This document shows positions 7,232 through 15,721 of a DNA stretch of 64,000 nt, in pieces (position 1 is the stretch's first letter; each line of letters begins with the position of its first letter). Under the pieces are notes generated by a model. The model made no database searches, had not been told where the DNA came from, and was given only the letters and a program-made list of their open reading frames with translations. Position numbers and translations under genes: made by a program. Source of the stretch: SIG607 sp045592625 (lineage in GTDB: Bacteria; Bacillota; Clostridia; Oscillospirales; Acutalibacteraceae); contig JAZNVC010000001.1 of the NCBI GenBank assembly GCA_045592625.1, positions 62,001-126,000 on the forward strand, given 5' to 3'.

Positions 7232-10200
7232 TTAAGTATTTCCTAGACCTGTATTGATATCATTATCGGTTGCTTCATCGCCAAATATACCATCTACGGT
7301 TCTGTTGATGCTTTCATTAGCATAAATAGTGAATTTTTCACCGGTTGCTTCATCTATAACCTTAACGTATCCTCTTACTTCAAGTTTTCTAGCATCATGC
7401 AACCCAAAGTTAGTTACATAGGTAGAGAATGTCATTATACCGGTAGATTGGTTATATGCCCAACATTTGTGGAATTCATCTTCCTTAACGCTTTTAACAG
7501 TAGAATCCTTGAACAACGGAACTGTAAAGTCAGCACCGGTAGCATAAGAAAGACCATTTCTGAAGTAGAAGCCACGTTCAACAACTCTTAAGGTATCACC
7601 GTTAGAAAATTCAAGTGTAGAACCGTCAACGGTCTTATAGTTGAAGTAATAACGTATAGCCTGCTGTTCGATCTGATTTGCATAATCATCCTTAAGTTTA
7701 GATGCACCAGCTGCAACAACAGGGGTACCTAAATCTTCAATTACGAAATCAGCAAAGTAGATATCGTTAGCACCATCCTGGAAGAAGTTGAAATACAAGG
7801 TTTTGCGGTCACTATAAACAATATCTTCATAATCACGACCGATTTCATTATTACCGGTTACACTGCCTACAAAATCAGCGGTAAAGTAAACTACTCTTTC
7901 GGTCCATTCACCGGTAGATTCACCTGCATCAATGTTTACGGTAGCCTTTACAGGAGTATCATTTGAATCAAACCATCCAAAACCACCATTATGAGAAGTT
8001 GTCAAATTAATGCCAAATGCGTTGTTTTCAGTGCCGGTTTTATACTTAAAGGATACTTTGTAGGTATTGCCGGGAACTAATTCTTTTTCTAACATGAAAA
8101 CTTCATAGTCGTTAGTAATAACTTCACTGTTTGCAACAACGTGGAGAGAGTACTTGCCATCATACAGAGCGTTTTCAAAGGTCATAGTCTTCTCGGCCGA
8201 ACCTTTCTTCTTTCCGTCACCGAATAAGAATACAGAGTCTTGACCATCAGCATTAGGATGTTCGATTTGTGTATAAGCAGCATTGTAGTAATTTATGAAG
8301 GAAGCTTCAGGATAGGTTGTAACAATACGACGACCCTCAGCAAGTTTATTACTATACCACTTAGTGTCGAAGTTCTTGGTATCAACATCAAGTGCAGAAC
8401 CTTTTACGCCTTCTTTAATTACAGTGGTAAATCCGCCGTTTTCATAGTAATTGTAAGCTACAACAGAGTTTTCTTCGTCAATCTCTATAATCTGGATTTC
8501 AGTGATAAGTAAACGTCCGTGGCCGGTAACTTCGTAGGGGTAGTAGGTCTTGTCATTAGAAGTAGTTATGCTCTCGCCTTCCAAACGACGACCATATAGG
8601 TAAGACTCGGAAAGGAGAGATAATACAGGAACATTACCACCTTCTACATACTCAGGAGTAGTGAAGTAAATTGCACTTGTTTTGAGAGAATTATCTCCGT
8701 TAGCCGGGTAATTTTCTTTGGTATTGTTGGTTACAACGTCCACAGTTGCAGAAGCCTGTGCAGGATTGTTTGCGAAACTTCCTGTAACGAAAGCGGGTTT
8801 TCTGTCAAGAGCAAGTCTTAAAGTAACTGTACCGTCACCAATACGTTTGTAGGTAACAAGAGCAGCATATTTAGTATTAGACTTAGGAACGAATATTTCT
8901 CCGTTTGCATCACGGATGACAACTGCCTGTGCTTCACTAAAACCAAGATCGGCATATTCGCCTACGTTAACGTTGTCTTCATCACCGACAGTATCTCCGA
9001 TATTAACTTCTCCAACCTGTTCATGTGTTTCCTGGTACTTATAAGCACCGCCATAAGTGTCTTTACCCATTTCAAGACCGTTTGCTGTGTATGCGTATGG
9101 AGTGCCCCAACCAGCGTTTTGTCCGTGGCCGTTACCGGTAATCTGATAACCGTATGTGCCGTTAATCTTATAACCTACACCGCCGTTTGCAGTGGGTTCG
9201 CTATAATTAAACTTAAAGGTTTTATCGCCACCGGCATCCTTATATATAGCATAAAGATGCTTTTCACAGGTATCGCCTGCAGAAGGCATTGTAACCTTGG
9301 TAACAAAATCAGTACCTTCGGGATCGGTTGACCAACCTGCAAAGTATTTACCCGCAGGTGCCTGACTGATACGGTCGATTGTATATTGAGCACCGGCAGT
9401 AACACCGTCGGTTACCTTTGTTACTTCTTCGCCTTCATGGTAATGTACCGTAGCAGCAGTGCTGAATATTGCATAGTAATCTGCTACTAAAGCTTTACCT
9501 GAACCGGCAGAAGGAAGGGTTATAGATTGAACAAGGTTAGAACCATTAGATGTAGCTGCCCAACCGGCAAAGGTTTTGCCTTCAGGAGCTGTAGGAACAG
9601 CAGGTGTATATGCTACGCCCGGGGTTAAGCCATCAGCTTCGGTAATTACATCAACATCATCGCCATTATGGAGATAAAGGGTAGGAGTATTTGTAAATGT
9701 CTCATACTTCACATCATCTACTAAAATAGTGAAGGTAGAGGCATTTGCATAACTAGCCACATCCTCAAACTTAAGGGCCAAAACTGCCTTTTTATCCTGA
9801 TTGGTCATAGTAGCATTATTAGTATCAATCAAAGTATAAAGGGAAACAGTCTGCCATTCATCCGAATCACTGTAAGGAATAGTTATAGCCTGGCTAGAGA
9901 ATTTTACACTACCCCAGTTACCGTCGCCACTGTGTGCGATAATTGCATAAACCTTAAAACCGTTTCCGTTGTTCTTTCCGGTAAATTTATATTTAAAGGT
10001 AATCTTAGCGTTGTCGGTAAAAGGAGTAGAAGAAGCACCATACTGATATACAGAAAGGTTAGTCTGTTCTAAACCACCGGCACGCCATTGGTAAATACCG
10101 CCGTATGTAGCAACGAATTCATCATGATTGCTGTTGCAAGCCTTAAACATATCTAAAGTTATAGCCTTATAACTATCAGATGCTTCATCATAGTAATAAT

Positions 10201-11566
10201 AGGTAGTACAGTTGGATTCGGTCAATTGTGTGGTTGTTGTTCTTACATTGTAGTTTCTGATTCTTACAGAACGATGGTCATCATAACCTTCGTTTGCGAA
10301 CTTAGCGCTGGGATATTTCGAGGGGTCATATACCAAATTAAGAACCGGAATGTCATGCTGGAACTTCATTACGTCGGTTTCAACCCAATAAACACTTACA
10401 TTATCGGTAAAGGTTGTAGGAGGCTGAGTATATGTACCCTGTGTTGCGGACCATGCATAGTGGGTATTATAATTGGTTGCTCCGCCGGGATTAGTTGTAG
10501 GATAAGTAATTGTATCTCCTGCTTCATATTCAATAAATTCAGTAGAACTGTCGGGAGAAACATAGGTAACACCTTTAATATCGTTTACATTAATAACTCT
10601 AACATCATCAATATAAATTTCCTTGGTGTAACGTTTAGTGGTGTCAGCTTTCCACTGAAGGTCAAGACCTTGGATATGAGCTTTCCAGTTGTCACCGTTG
10701 GTTATACCGTCAGCCGAAATGGTAAATTCGGCAGTCTGCCAACCATCAGTTGCACCTGCAGGGATAGTAAAGGAACCTTCGAAAGTCGGCTTTGTAGCTG
10801 CACCCCAGTTAGCATTTTCAACTACGATTAGTCGAGGCTGAATCGTTGAAGCTGCTGTGTTATTTGCGGTTGCCTTATATTTAAAGGTAACCTTATATGT
10901 AGCGGATATTGGAGTTTCGTTCTTTCCATAAAGCTTAACTACGGTCATACCGGATTCATAGCCTTCGTGTGCTCTCTGGTAAGCAAATGTGTTTGCTACA
11001 AAATCAGGAGCATCGGTGTAGAGATCGGTAAGAGGAGTTGCTGTTTCGGTTTTTGGATCATAGATATAGTGAGTCTTCCAACCTTCGGTTGCCCAGTTAG
11101 AAGGTTCTGAGTCACGAAGTCTATAATAATGGTCACGAAGCTTCATAGAGTGAGTTCCGCTGCAAGCCTCTTCAGTGCTAACGGTAGTGTTGAACTCCAT
11201 ATCGCCAGGAACAGAACCGCCGTGAGCAGCAGCACACGCACCGGTAGATATAGGATAGTTTTCAAAAGATAAAACCTTGCTCTCAAGTTCGTAAACAGTA
11301 ATATCTCCCGATACTACTGTGGGAGCTTCTTCATATTTTTTTGCATTTTTAGACCAAACGTGGTCATAGTTTATCTCAGCCGCAAGGGGTTTAAGGGCTA
11401 GATAATCTATTGTTTCTCCTTTTGCAACAGAAACTGTTTCAATAGTTTCGTCTAAATATTGGAAGGTTACTGTTGCGGTTTCTTCTGCGTTAACCGTTAC
11501 AGGAACGATAACGAGAGAAAAAAGCATACATACAGTTAGGATAATGCTTAATAGTTTTTTCATCAT
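7232..11566 (-). CDS. Large secreted multidomain protein with InlB-type repeats
   Basis: This is a predicted secreted protein of 1444 residues. A signal peptide (about 1-28, ending VNA) leads into three similar jelly-roll-like units (about 99-325, 400-620 and 1125-1278). Each has the pattern F-E-N/F-Q-H, VTFKYK, DGWQT/EWQTV and IYIDDV/ILVDDV, typical of carbohydrate-binding modules. Two Listeria-Bacteroides (InlB B/Flg_new) repeats lie at about 620-775, with KTFAGWA and KYFAGWS. No glycosidase motif, LPXTG, SLH or dockerin is visible, so attachment and substrate are unknown. The ATG at 11566 is chosen because AAGGAG lies six bases upstream; an earlier in-frame start would add 14 residues before the signal peptide. 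A strong promoter precedes it. Confidence 0.85.
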   Translation of the reverse strand: MMKKLLSIILTVCMLFSLVIVPVTVNAEETATVTFQYLDETIETVSVAKGETIDYLALKPLAAEINYDHVWSKNAKKYEEAPTVVSGDITVYELESKVLSFENYPISTGACAAAHGGSVPGDMEFNTTVSTEEACSGTHSMKLRDHYYRLRDSEPSNWATEGWKTHYIYDPKTETATPLTDLYTDAPDFVANTFAYQRAHEGYESGMTVVKLYGKNETPISATYKVTFKYKATANNTAASTIQPRLIVVENANWGAATKPTFEGSFTIPAGATDGWQTAEFTISADGITNGDNWKAHIQGLDLQWKADTTKRYTKEIYIDDVRVINVNDIKGVTYVSPDSSTEFIEYEAGDTITYPTTNPGGATNYNTHYAWSATQGTYTQPPTTFTDNVSVYWVETDVMKFQHDIPVLNLVYDPSKYPSAKFANEGYDDHRSVRIRNYNVRTTTTQLTESNCTTYYYYDEASDSYKAITLDMFKACNSNHDEFVATYGGIYQWRAGGLEQTNLSVYQYGASSTPFTDNAKITFKYKFTGKNNGNGFKVYAIIAHSGDGNWGSVKFSSQAITIPYSDSDEWQTVSLYTLIDTNNATMTNQDKKAVLALKFEDVASYANASTFTILVDDVKYETFTNTPTLYLHNGDDVDVITEADGLTPGVAYTPAVPTAPEGKTFAGWAATSNGSNLVQSITLPSAGSGKALVADYYAIFSTAATVHYHEGEEVTKVTDGVTAGAQYTIDRISQAPAGKYFAGWSTDPEGTDFVTKVTMPSAGDTCEKHLYAIYKDAGGDKTFKFNYSEPTANGGVGYKINGTYGYQITGNGHGQNAGWGTPYAYTANGLEMGKDTYGGAYKYQETHEQVGEVNIGDTVGDEDNVNVGEYADLGFSEAQAVVIRDANGEIFVPKSNTKYAALVTYKRIGDGTVTLRLALDRKPAFVTGSFANNPAQASATVDVVTNNTKENYPANGDNSLKTSAIYFTTPEYVEGGNVPVLSLLSESYLYGRRLEGESITTSNDKTYYPYEVTGHGRLLITEIQIIEIDEENSVVAYNYYENGGFTTVIKEGVKGSALDVDTKNFDTKWYSNKLAEGRRIVTTYPEASFINYYNAAYTQIEHPNADGQDSVFLFGDGKKKGSAEKTMTFENALYDGKYSLHVVANSEVITNDYEVFMLEKELVPGNTYKVSFKYKTGTENNAFGINLTTSHNGGFGWFDSNDTPVKATVNIDAGESTGEWTERVVYFTADFVGSVTGNNEIGRDYEDIVYSDRKTLYFNFFQDGANDIYFADFVIEDLGTPVVAAGASKLKDDYANQIEQQAIRYYFNYKTVDGSTLEFSNGDTLRVVERGFYFRNGLSYATGADFTVPLFKDSTVKSVKEDEFHKCWAYNQSTGIMTFSTYVTNFGLHDARKLEVRGYVKVIDEATGEKFTIYANESINRTVDGIFGDEATDNDINTGLGNT

Positions 11567-11598
11567 ACAACTCTCCTTGTAGATATTTTTACATATCG

Positions 11599-11627
11599 AT
11601 TTTAGCACAAGTATTTACTTTTGTCAA
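11599..11627 (-). promoter_or_regulatory. Sigma-A promoter of the large secreted protein
   Basis: On the minus strand TTGACA (11622-11627), a 17-bp spacer and TAAAAT (11599-11604) form a near-consensus promoter 32 bp upstream of the chosen ATG. This fixes the start downstream of the longer ORF start. Confidence 0.75.
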
Positions 11628-11771
11628 TTATTATTTTTAATAATTTTCACAAAAATTTTTATGTGCCATACTTCTGCCGAACACTTGTTCCTAATTTCCT
11701 GCGTTTTATTTAAAAAAGAATATGAAAAACTATAAACTCATATATTTTTTAAGAAAGAGGGATATAGATAT

Positions 11772-13268
11772 ATGAAAAAAACACTTTTCATTAAAAATGC
11801 GGCTATTTTAACGATTACGGGGCTTATACTCCGTTTTTTAGGTATTATTTTCAAAATATGGCTTGCGGGAAAGGTCAGCGCCGAAGGAATCGGTCTTTAT
11901 CATCTTGTATTTTCGGTTTATACCTTTCTTGCAACCTTTGCTTCATCGGGAATTACCGTTGCCGTTACCAGACTTTGTGCAAACGAATTGGCTTTAGGCA
12001 ACAAGAACGGTCTTTTAAGTATTGTTCAAAAAAGCAATGCCGTTGTGCTGCTTATTTCCTTTATTTCCTTTTTTGCCACACTTCTCGGCAGTGAATTTAT
12101 CGCCCTCAAAATAATCGGAGACGCCAGAAGCGAAGAAAGTATTGCTATTTTAGGTTTTTCTTTGCCTTTTATGGCAATATCTGCTGTCCTTAAAGGATAT
12201 TTTACGGCACGTCGCAAAATTTCCACAAATTCCATTGCCGTTCTCCTTGAACAAGCAGTCAGAATTATTCTCTGTTTATATTTTGTTGGTTTGTTTTCAG
12301 AAAAAGGCATAGGTATGTCGGTTGCGGGTGTAATACTGGGCGATACCATTGCCGAAGTTTGCTCCTGTATATTCTCCCTAATATGCTACCGTATTGATAT
12401 TAAAAGGGTGAAGTGCGGGGGAGAGCATCCCTTATTTTGCAAAACAAAAGAGATTTTACGTATTTCTTCTCCAATAACCCTTGGCAGATACCTGACCGGT
12501 CTTTTAAGAACTGCAGAAAACATAATTATGCCCAAAGCATTGTTTAAAGCAGGGGGAGAGTACTCACATTCCTTATCTCTTTTTGGTTCTCTTAAAGGTA
12601 TGGCTTTACCGCTACTGTTCTTTCCGTCAACCATTTTAAACGCTTTTTCCACACTTCTTATTCCCGAAATGAGCGAAGCACTTGTAAAAAAGCAACCTAA
12701 AATAATAAGAAAAGACGTTGAAAGAAGCTTAAAAATAACATTAATAATAGGAATTATATTCGGCGGCATATTTTTCTTTGGCGGAGAGAGAATAGGCAAT
12801 CTTATATACAGCGATGCCGATTCGGGATATTTGATAAAGGTTTTAGCTCCTTTAACCCCGCTAATGTACTGTGATTTTATAAGCGATGGCATACTAAAGG
12901 GACTTGATAAGCAAAACTTTACATTTTATATAGGGGTGTCCGACAGTCTTTTAAGAATTATACTTATAACCGTATTTGTACCGAAAACATCAATGACAGG
13001 CTTTATATATATAATGTATTTAAGCAATATTTTAACCTTTTCTTTTAATTTCTTTAAGCTGATAAAGGTAACGGGAGCAAAAATAAAGGCAATTTCAGAA
13101 ATTTTATTCCCCGTAACCTTGAGTGTGGCGGTTTGTTCCTGTGCATATTCTCTATTAAACAAAATACACGCCGACCTAATATTTGTTGGCGCGTATGTAT
13201 CACTTGCAATTATTTTTTATTTTGGAATTATGTTACTGACAAACGGAAAAGAGGTTTTTGCGGGATGA
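11772..13268 (+). CDS. SpoVB/MurJ-type polysaccharide flippase (MOP superfamily)
   Basis: This is a 498-residue integral membrane protein with about 14 helices, the usual size of the polysaccharide-transport (PST)/SpoVB branch of the MVF family. It opens with NAAILTITGLILRFLGIIFKIWLA, the classic SpoVB/YtgP-like start. Relatives flip lipid-linked sugars, including the lipid II-type precursor used for spore cortex. Whether it acts in cortex synthesis or in other surface glycan export cannot be decided, so no symbol is given. AGAGGG lies about ten bases before the ATG. It is monocistronic, and its 3' end abuts a paired inverted repeat. Confidence 0.85.
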   Translation: MKKTLFIKNAAILTITGLILRFLGIIFKIWLAGKVSAEGIGLYHLVFSVYTFLATFASSGITVAVTRLCANELALGNKNGLLSIVQKSNAVVLLISFISFFATLLGSEFIALKIIGDARSEESIAILGFSLPFMAISAVLKGYFTARRKISTNSIAVLLEQAVRIILCLYFVGLFSEKGIGMSVAGVILGDTIAEVCSCIFSLICYRIDIKRVKCGGEHPLFCKTKEILRISSPITLGRYLTGLLRTAENIIMPKALFKAGGEYSHSLSLFGSLKGMALPLLFFPSTILNAFSTLLIPEMSEALVKKQPKIIRKDVERSLKITLIIGIIFGGIFFFGGERIGNLIYSDADSGYLIKVLAPLTPLMYCDFISDGILKGLDKQNFTFYIGVSDSLLRIILITVFVPKTSMTGFIYIMYLSNILTFSFNFFKLIKVTGAKIKAISEILFPVTLSVAVCSCAYSLLNKIHADLIFVGAYVSLAIIFYFGIMLLTNGKEVFAG

Positions 13269-13298
13269 AAGCCAATACCCACAAGTGCGTTATATATC

Positions 13299-13432
13299 CT
13301 CGGCTCCCTCTGACGAGGGAGCTGGATTTTGCGAAGCAAAAGACTGAGGGAGAGAAATATTAACCATAAAGCCTTTCTCTCCCTCCGTCAAAACTAAAGT
13401 TTTGCCACCTCCCTCATCAGAGTGAGGCTTTT
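13299..13432. repeat. Paired inverted intergenic repeat (MITE-like)
   Basis: Two related halves lie in inverse orientation. The left half reads GGCTCCCTCTGACGAGGGAG, then TTTTGCGAAGCAAAA, then a GAGGGAGAGAAA tail. The right half, at about 13373-13432, is its reverse complement with about 75% identity: it carries CTCTCCCTCCGTCAAAAC and ends CCTCATCAGAGTGAGGCTTTT. The element could fold into a long cruciform. I recall similar GAGGGAG-rich elements in many Clostridia genomes, but this was not checked. It contains no gene and could act as a transcriptional barrier between convergent genes. Confidence 0.75.
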
Positions 13433-13474
13433 AAAACGCACGACTATCTCCTGTTTTTCGTTATACATACGGTA

Positions 13475-14224
13475 TTACAACCTTGCATTCCTTTCGATTA
13501 CCTCTTTTCCTCGCCAACTATATGGGCGGAGGGTAAAATCTTCGCCGATTTCGTATTTTTGGCGGTAGGAAGATATAAATTCTTTTATATCGCTGAGTTT
13601 TGCCCCTTTGTTTAAAGGGCAGTTATCACTGCAGATATCACAGCCCCAAACCGAACCATTCTTTTTTATCAAATCTTTTTGTTCATCGGTTAGGTCTTTT
13701 TTCTGCTGTGTTATTTTTGAAATGCATTTTTCCTTATTAAGAGCAACAGGGCAGAGCCTTTCACAAAGTCCGCAATTTATACAGGCGGAGTATTTATTTT
13801 GGCTTTCTATATATAAATCGGTGACTATTTCTCCAAGAAAAACAAAACTTCCATATTCTTTTGTTATTAAAAGGCCGTTTTTCCCCTCAACCCCCAAGCC
13901 CGACACCGCACCGGCATAAACTTCGGGAATAGGTGAATTGTCAACAAATGGCACAAAGGCGTTGTTTTTAAACTCTTTAGCCAAAGCCGTACAATAATTG
14001 GTTAAATATTTTTCAACAACTGTGTGATAATCCATAACCGCTGCATAACGGCTGATATTAAGGGGTTTTTCTTCCCTTACTTTATAAGGAAAGGCAAAAA
14101 TGATAATACTTTTAGCATTTTCAGGAATTTCCGCCTTTTTGCGACAATTTATAAGCCTATCCTTGACCGCATCGAAAGAACAGACACCGAAAGGGAAGGG
14201 TGAAATTTCTTTTATCAGTTTCAT
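13475..14224 (-). CDS. QueG-like double 4Fe-4S cluster protein, short form
   Basis: This 249-residue protein ends with two ferredoxin-type cysteine sets, CINCGLCERLCP (about 147-158) and GCDICSDNCP (about 194-203). The N-terminal part (IIIFAFPYKV, ISRYAAVMDYH, VDNSPIPEVYAG) resembles the corrinoid-binding part of epoxyqueuosine reductase QueG, which completes queuosine synthesis in the tRNA wobble position. Full QueG is longer (roughly 300-390 residues) and has a C-terminal HEAT-like region that is missing here, so the substrate may differ. It overlaps tadA by four bases (ATGA), implying translational coupling with another tRNA-wobble enzyme gene. Confidence 0.7.
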   Translation of the reverse strand: MKLIKEISPFPFGVCSFDAVKDRLINCRKKAEIPENAKSIIIFAFPYKVREEKPLNISRYAAVMDYHTVVEKYLTNYCTALAKEFKNNAFVPFVDNSPIPEVYAGAVSGLGVEGKNGLLITKEYGSFVFLGEIVTDLYIESQNKYSACINCGLCERLCPVALNKEKCISKITQQKKDLTDEQKDLIKKNGSVWGCDICSDNCPLNKGAKLSDIKEFISSYRQKYEIGEDFTLRPYSWRGKEVIERNARL

Positions 14225-14664
14225 TTTCTTAGTTCCTCAAAAAATCTTTTAACCATCACGGCACACTCATTTTCCATAATGCCGCCATAAACTTCGGGGG
14301 TGAAATCAAATTTTTCGTTAGTCAGATTGCATACCGACTCCATTGCACCCATCTTTAAATCGTAGCAGCCGAAAACAACCGTTTTGATTCGGGCATTTAT
14401 AATTGCCCCCGCACACATGGGACAAGGCTCCATAGTTACATATATTGTAGCCTCATCAAGCCGCCAACTGCCTGTATTTTTACAGGCTTCATTAATGGCG
14501 TTGATTTCGGCGTGTCCTAAAGCGTTTTGGTCTTTTTCTCGGGTGTTTCTGCCCGTTCCGACAACTTCTCCGTCTTTTACGATTACCGCACCTACGGGAA
14601 TTTCACCGTTATTTGCCGCCTCTTTTGCCAGTTCTAAAGCGAGTAGCATATATTTTTTATTCAT
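14221..14664 (-). CDS. tadA: tRNA-specific adenosine-34 deaminase TadA
   Basis: TadA deaminates wobble adenosine to inosine in tRNA-Arg(ACG), and that tRNA is present at 29897-29973. The 147-residue product has the zinc/catalytic motif HAEINAI, followed by PCPMCAGAI with both zinc cysteines. The ATG at 14664 is chosen because GGAGGTAA lies five bases upstream. A longer ORF start at 14769 would translate both parS palindromes as VSRET repeats and has no ribosome binding site. The gene is followed by queG-like with an ATGA overlap. The assignment is secure. Confidence 0.94.
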   Translation of the reverse strand: MNKKYMLLALELAKEAANNGEIPVGAVIVKDGEVVGTGRNTREKDQNALGHAEINAINEACKNTGSWRLDEATIYVTMEPCPMCAGAIINARIKTVVFGCYDLKMGAMESVCNLTNEKFDFTPEVYGGIMENECAVMVKRFFEELRK

Positions 14665-14676
14665 TGTTACCTCCGT

Positions 14677-14692
14677 TGTTTCACGTGAAACA
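14677..14692. promoter_or_regulatory. parS site 1 (ParB binding site)
   Basis: TGTTTCACGTGAAACA is a perfect 16-bp palindrome matching the Firmicutes parS consensus. It lies 12 bp upstream of the tadA ATG, between the ribosome binding site and the CPBP gene. ParB is encoded 12 kb to the left. Confidence 0.93.
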
Positions 14693-14704
14693 AAATTAGA
14701 AAAA

Positions 14705-14730
14705 CCTGATGTTTCACGTGAAACATCAGG
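14705..14730. promoter_or_regulatory. parS site 2 inside a terminator-like palindrome
   Basis: The same 16-bp parS sequence at 14710-14725 is extended on both sides by CCTGA/TCAGG into a perfect 26-bp palindrome. On the minus strand it directly follows the CPBP stop (14726-14728 lies in its right arm) and runs into TTTTTCTAATTTTG, so it can also form an intrinsic terminator. The two sites are 33 bp apart centre to centre. Confidence 0.9.
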
Positions 14731-15718
14731 CTCTGTAAACAAAAAATGATTCAAGCAAAACAATAACAACCGATATTATTATGCAGGGTGCGGTTAAAAA
14801 ACTTGTTAGTTTTTCCCTTACTGTCAGCACCCGTGTTTTATTATCAAGAGAAAAGTTTTCCTCGCCCCTTTTAAAGTAAAGGAAAAAGCCAATAAAACCA
14901 AGTGCCAGAAGCACTATAAGATAAAATATATTAGAAAACCACATTACCGCACCGTTAGCGTTACCCAAAAGATAACTAAGGGAAATGCTGAACAGATTAT
15001 TTAAGAAATGTATAATTACCGCAGTCCATATTGTTCCTGTTTTAATTACGGCAAAGCCGAAAAATAACCCTAATATAAAGGCAAAGGGTATTTGCACAAG
15101 GTTTCCGTGCATAAGCCCGAATATAAGAGCTGAGGTAATTACGGCAAAACTGTCACCGAATTTTCTGAGAGCCCCCATTACCGCACCGCGCATTGCGAAT
15201 TCCTCAACCAAGGCAGGTGTAACGGCGGTGGCAACAAAAGAAAGAATTATTCCGTATAGGTTTGTAGGGTTTTCGGTTTTTATTACTTCATAGTTAAAGC
15301 CAAAGTTTTGCAGTATTGCTCCTGCACCCGAAACCACAGCATTTGAAAAACCGCACACTCCAAGTCCTAATAGAACAAGAGGAAAAACAAGTTTTTTGTT
15401 TTTAGGCTTATTAAAAGAGGAAATATTGCTTAATCTTTCCCCCATCATTTTGCTGTAAATAATAAAAGGGAAGGTAAAGGCAATACTTGACACACATATT
15501 TGAATAACCTGAACTATGGTGGGGTCGCTTAAATATTTTAAAATAACTTCAGAGCGTTTTGTAAAAAGTTTAATTATAACCGTTACCGGTACGCTCCAAA
15601 AAACCATAACCGAGGTCAGCATAAAAAAGGCAAAGCCTGTTATATTGGCAGCTTTTTTTATTGCTGACTTCTCGTTTATTTTAGAAAGTTTACTTATTTC
15701 GGCATTAGACAAGGTCAT
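14726..15718 (-). CDS. CPBP (CAAX/Abi) intramembrane metalloprotease
   Basis: This is a 330-residue polytopic membrane protein with about eight helices. It carries the three CPBP glutamic-protease/metalloprotease motifs: EEFAMRG (EExxxR), FGLMHGN (FxxxH) and HFLNN. The family includes eukaryotic CAAX prenyl endopeptidases and bacterial Abi proteins linked to bacteriocin immunity; the target here is unknown. It starts three bases after gyrA with GAGGAG upstream, so it is likely the distal gene of the dnaA-gyrA operon and ends at the parS-containing palindrome. Confidence 0.88.
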   Translation of the reverse strand: MTLSNAEISKLSKINEKSAIKKAANITGFAFFMLTSVMVFWSVPVTVIIKLFTKRSEVILKYLSDPTIVQVIQICVSSIAFTFPFIIYSKMMGERLSNISSFNKPKNKKLVFPLVLLGLGVCGFSNAVVSGAGAILQNFGFNYEVIKTENPTNLYGIILSFVATAVTPALVEEFAMRGAVMGALRKFGDSFAVITSALIFGLMHGNLVQIPFAFILGLFFGFAVIKTGTIWTAVIIHFLNNLFSISLSYLLGNANGAVMWFSNIFYLIVLLALGFIGFFLYFKRGEENFSLDNKTRVLTVREKLTSFLTAPCIIISVVIVLLESFFVYRA

Positions 15719-15721
15719 TTT

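Noticed and set aside
10226..10831. 201-codon rightward frame opposite the large secreted protein
   Set aside because: Cys- and Ile-rich shadow without a ribosome binding site; the leftward gene has a promoter and signal peptide.
14665..14769. N-terminal extension of TadA carrying two VSRET repeats
   Set aside because: The repeats are the translated parS palindromes; the real ATG with GGAGGTAA lies at 14664.
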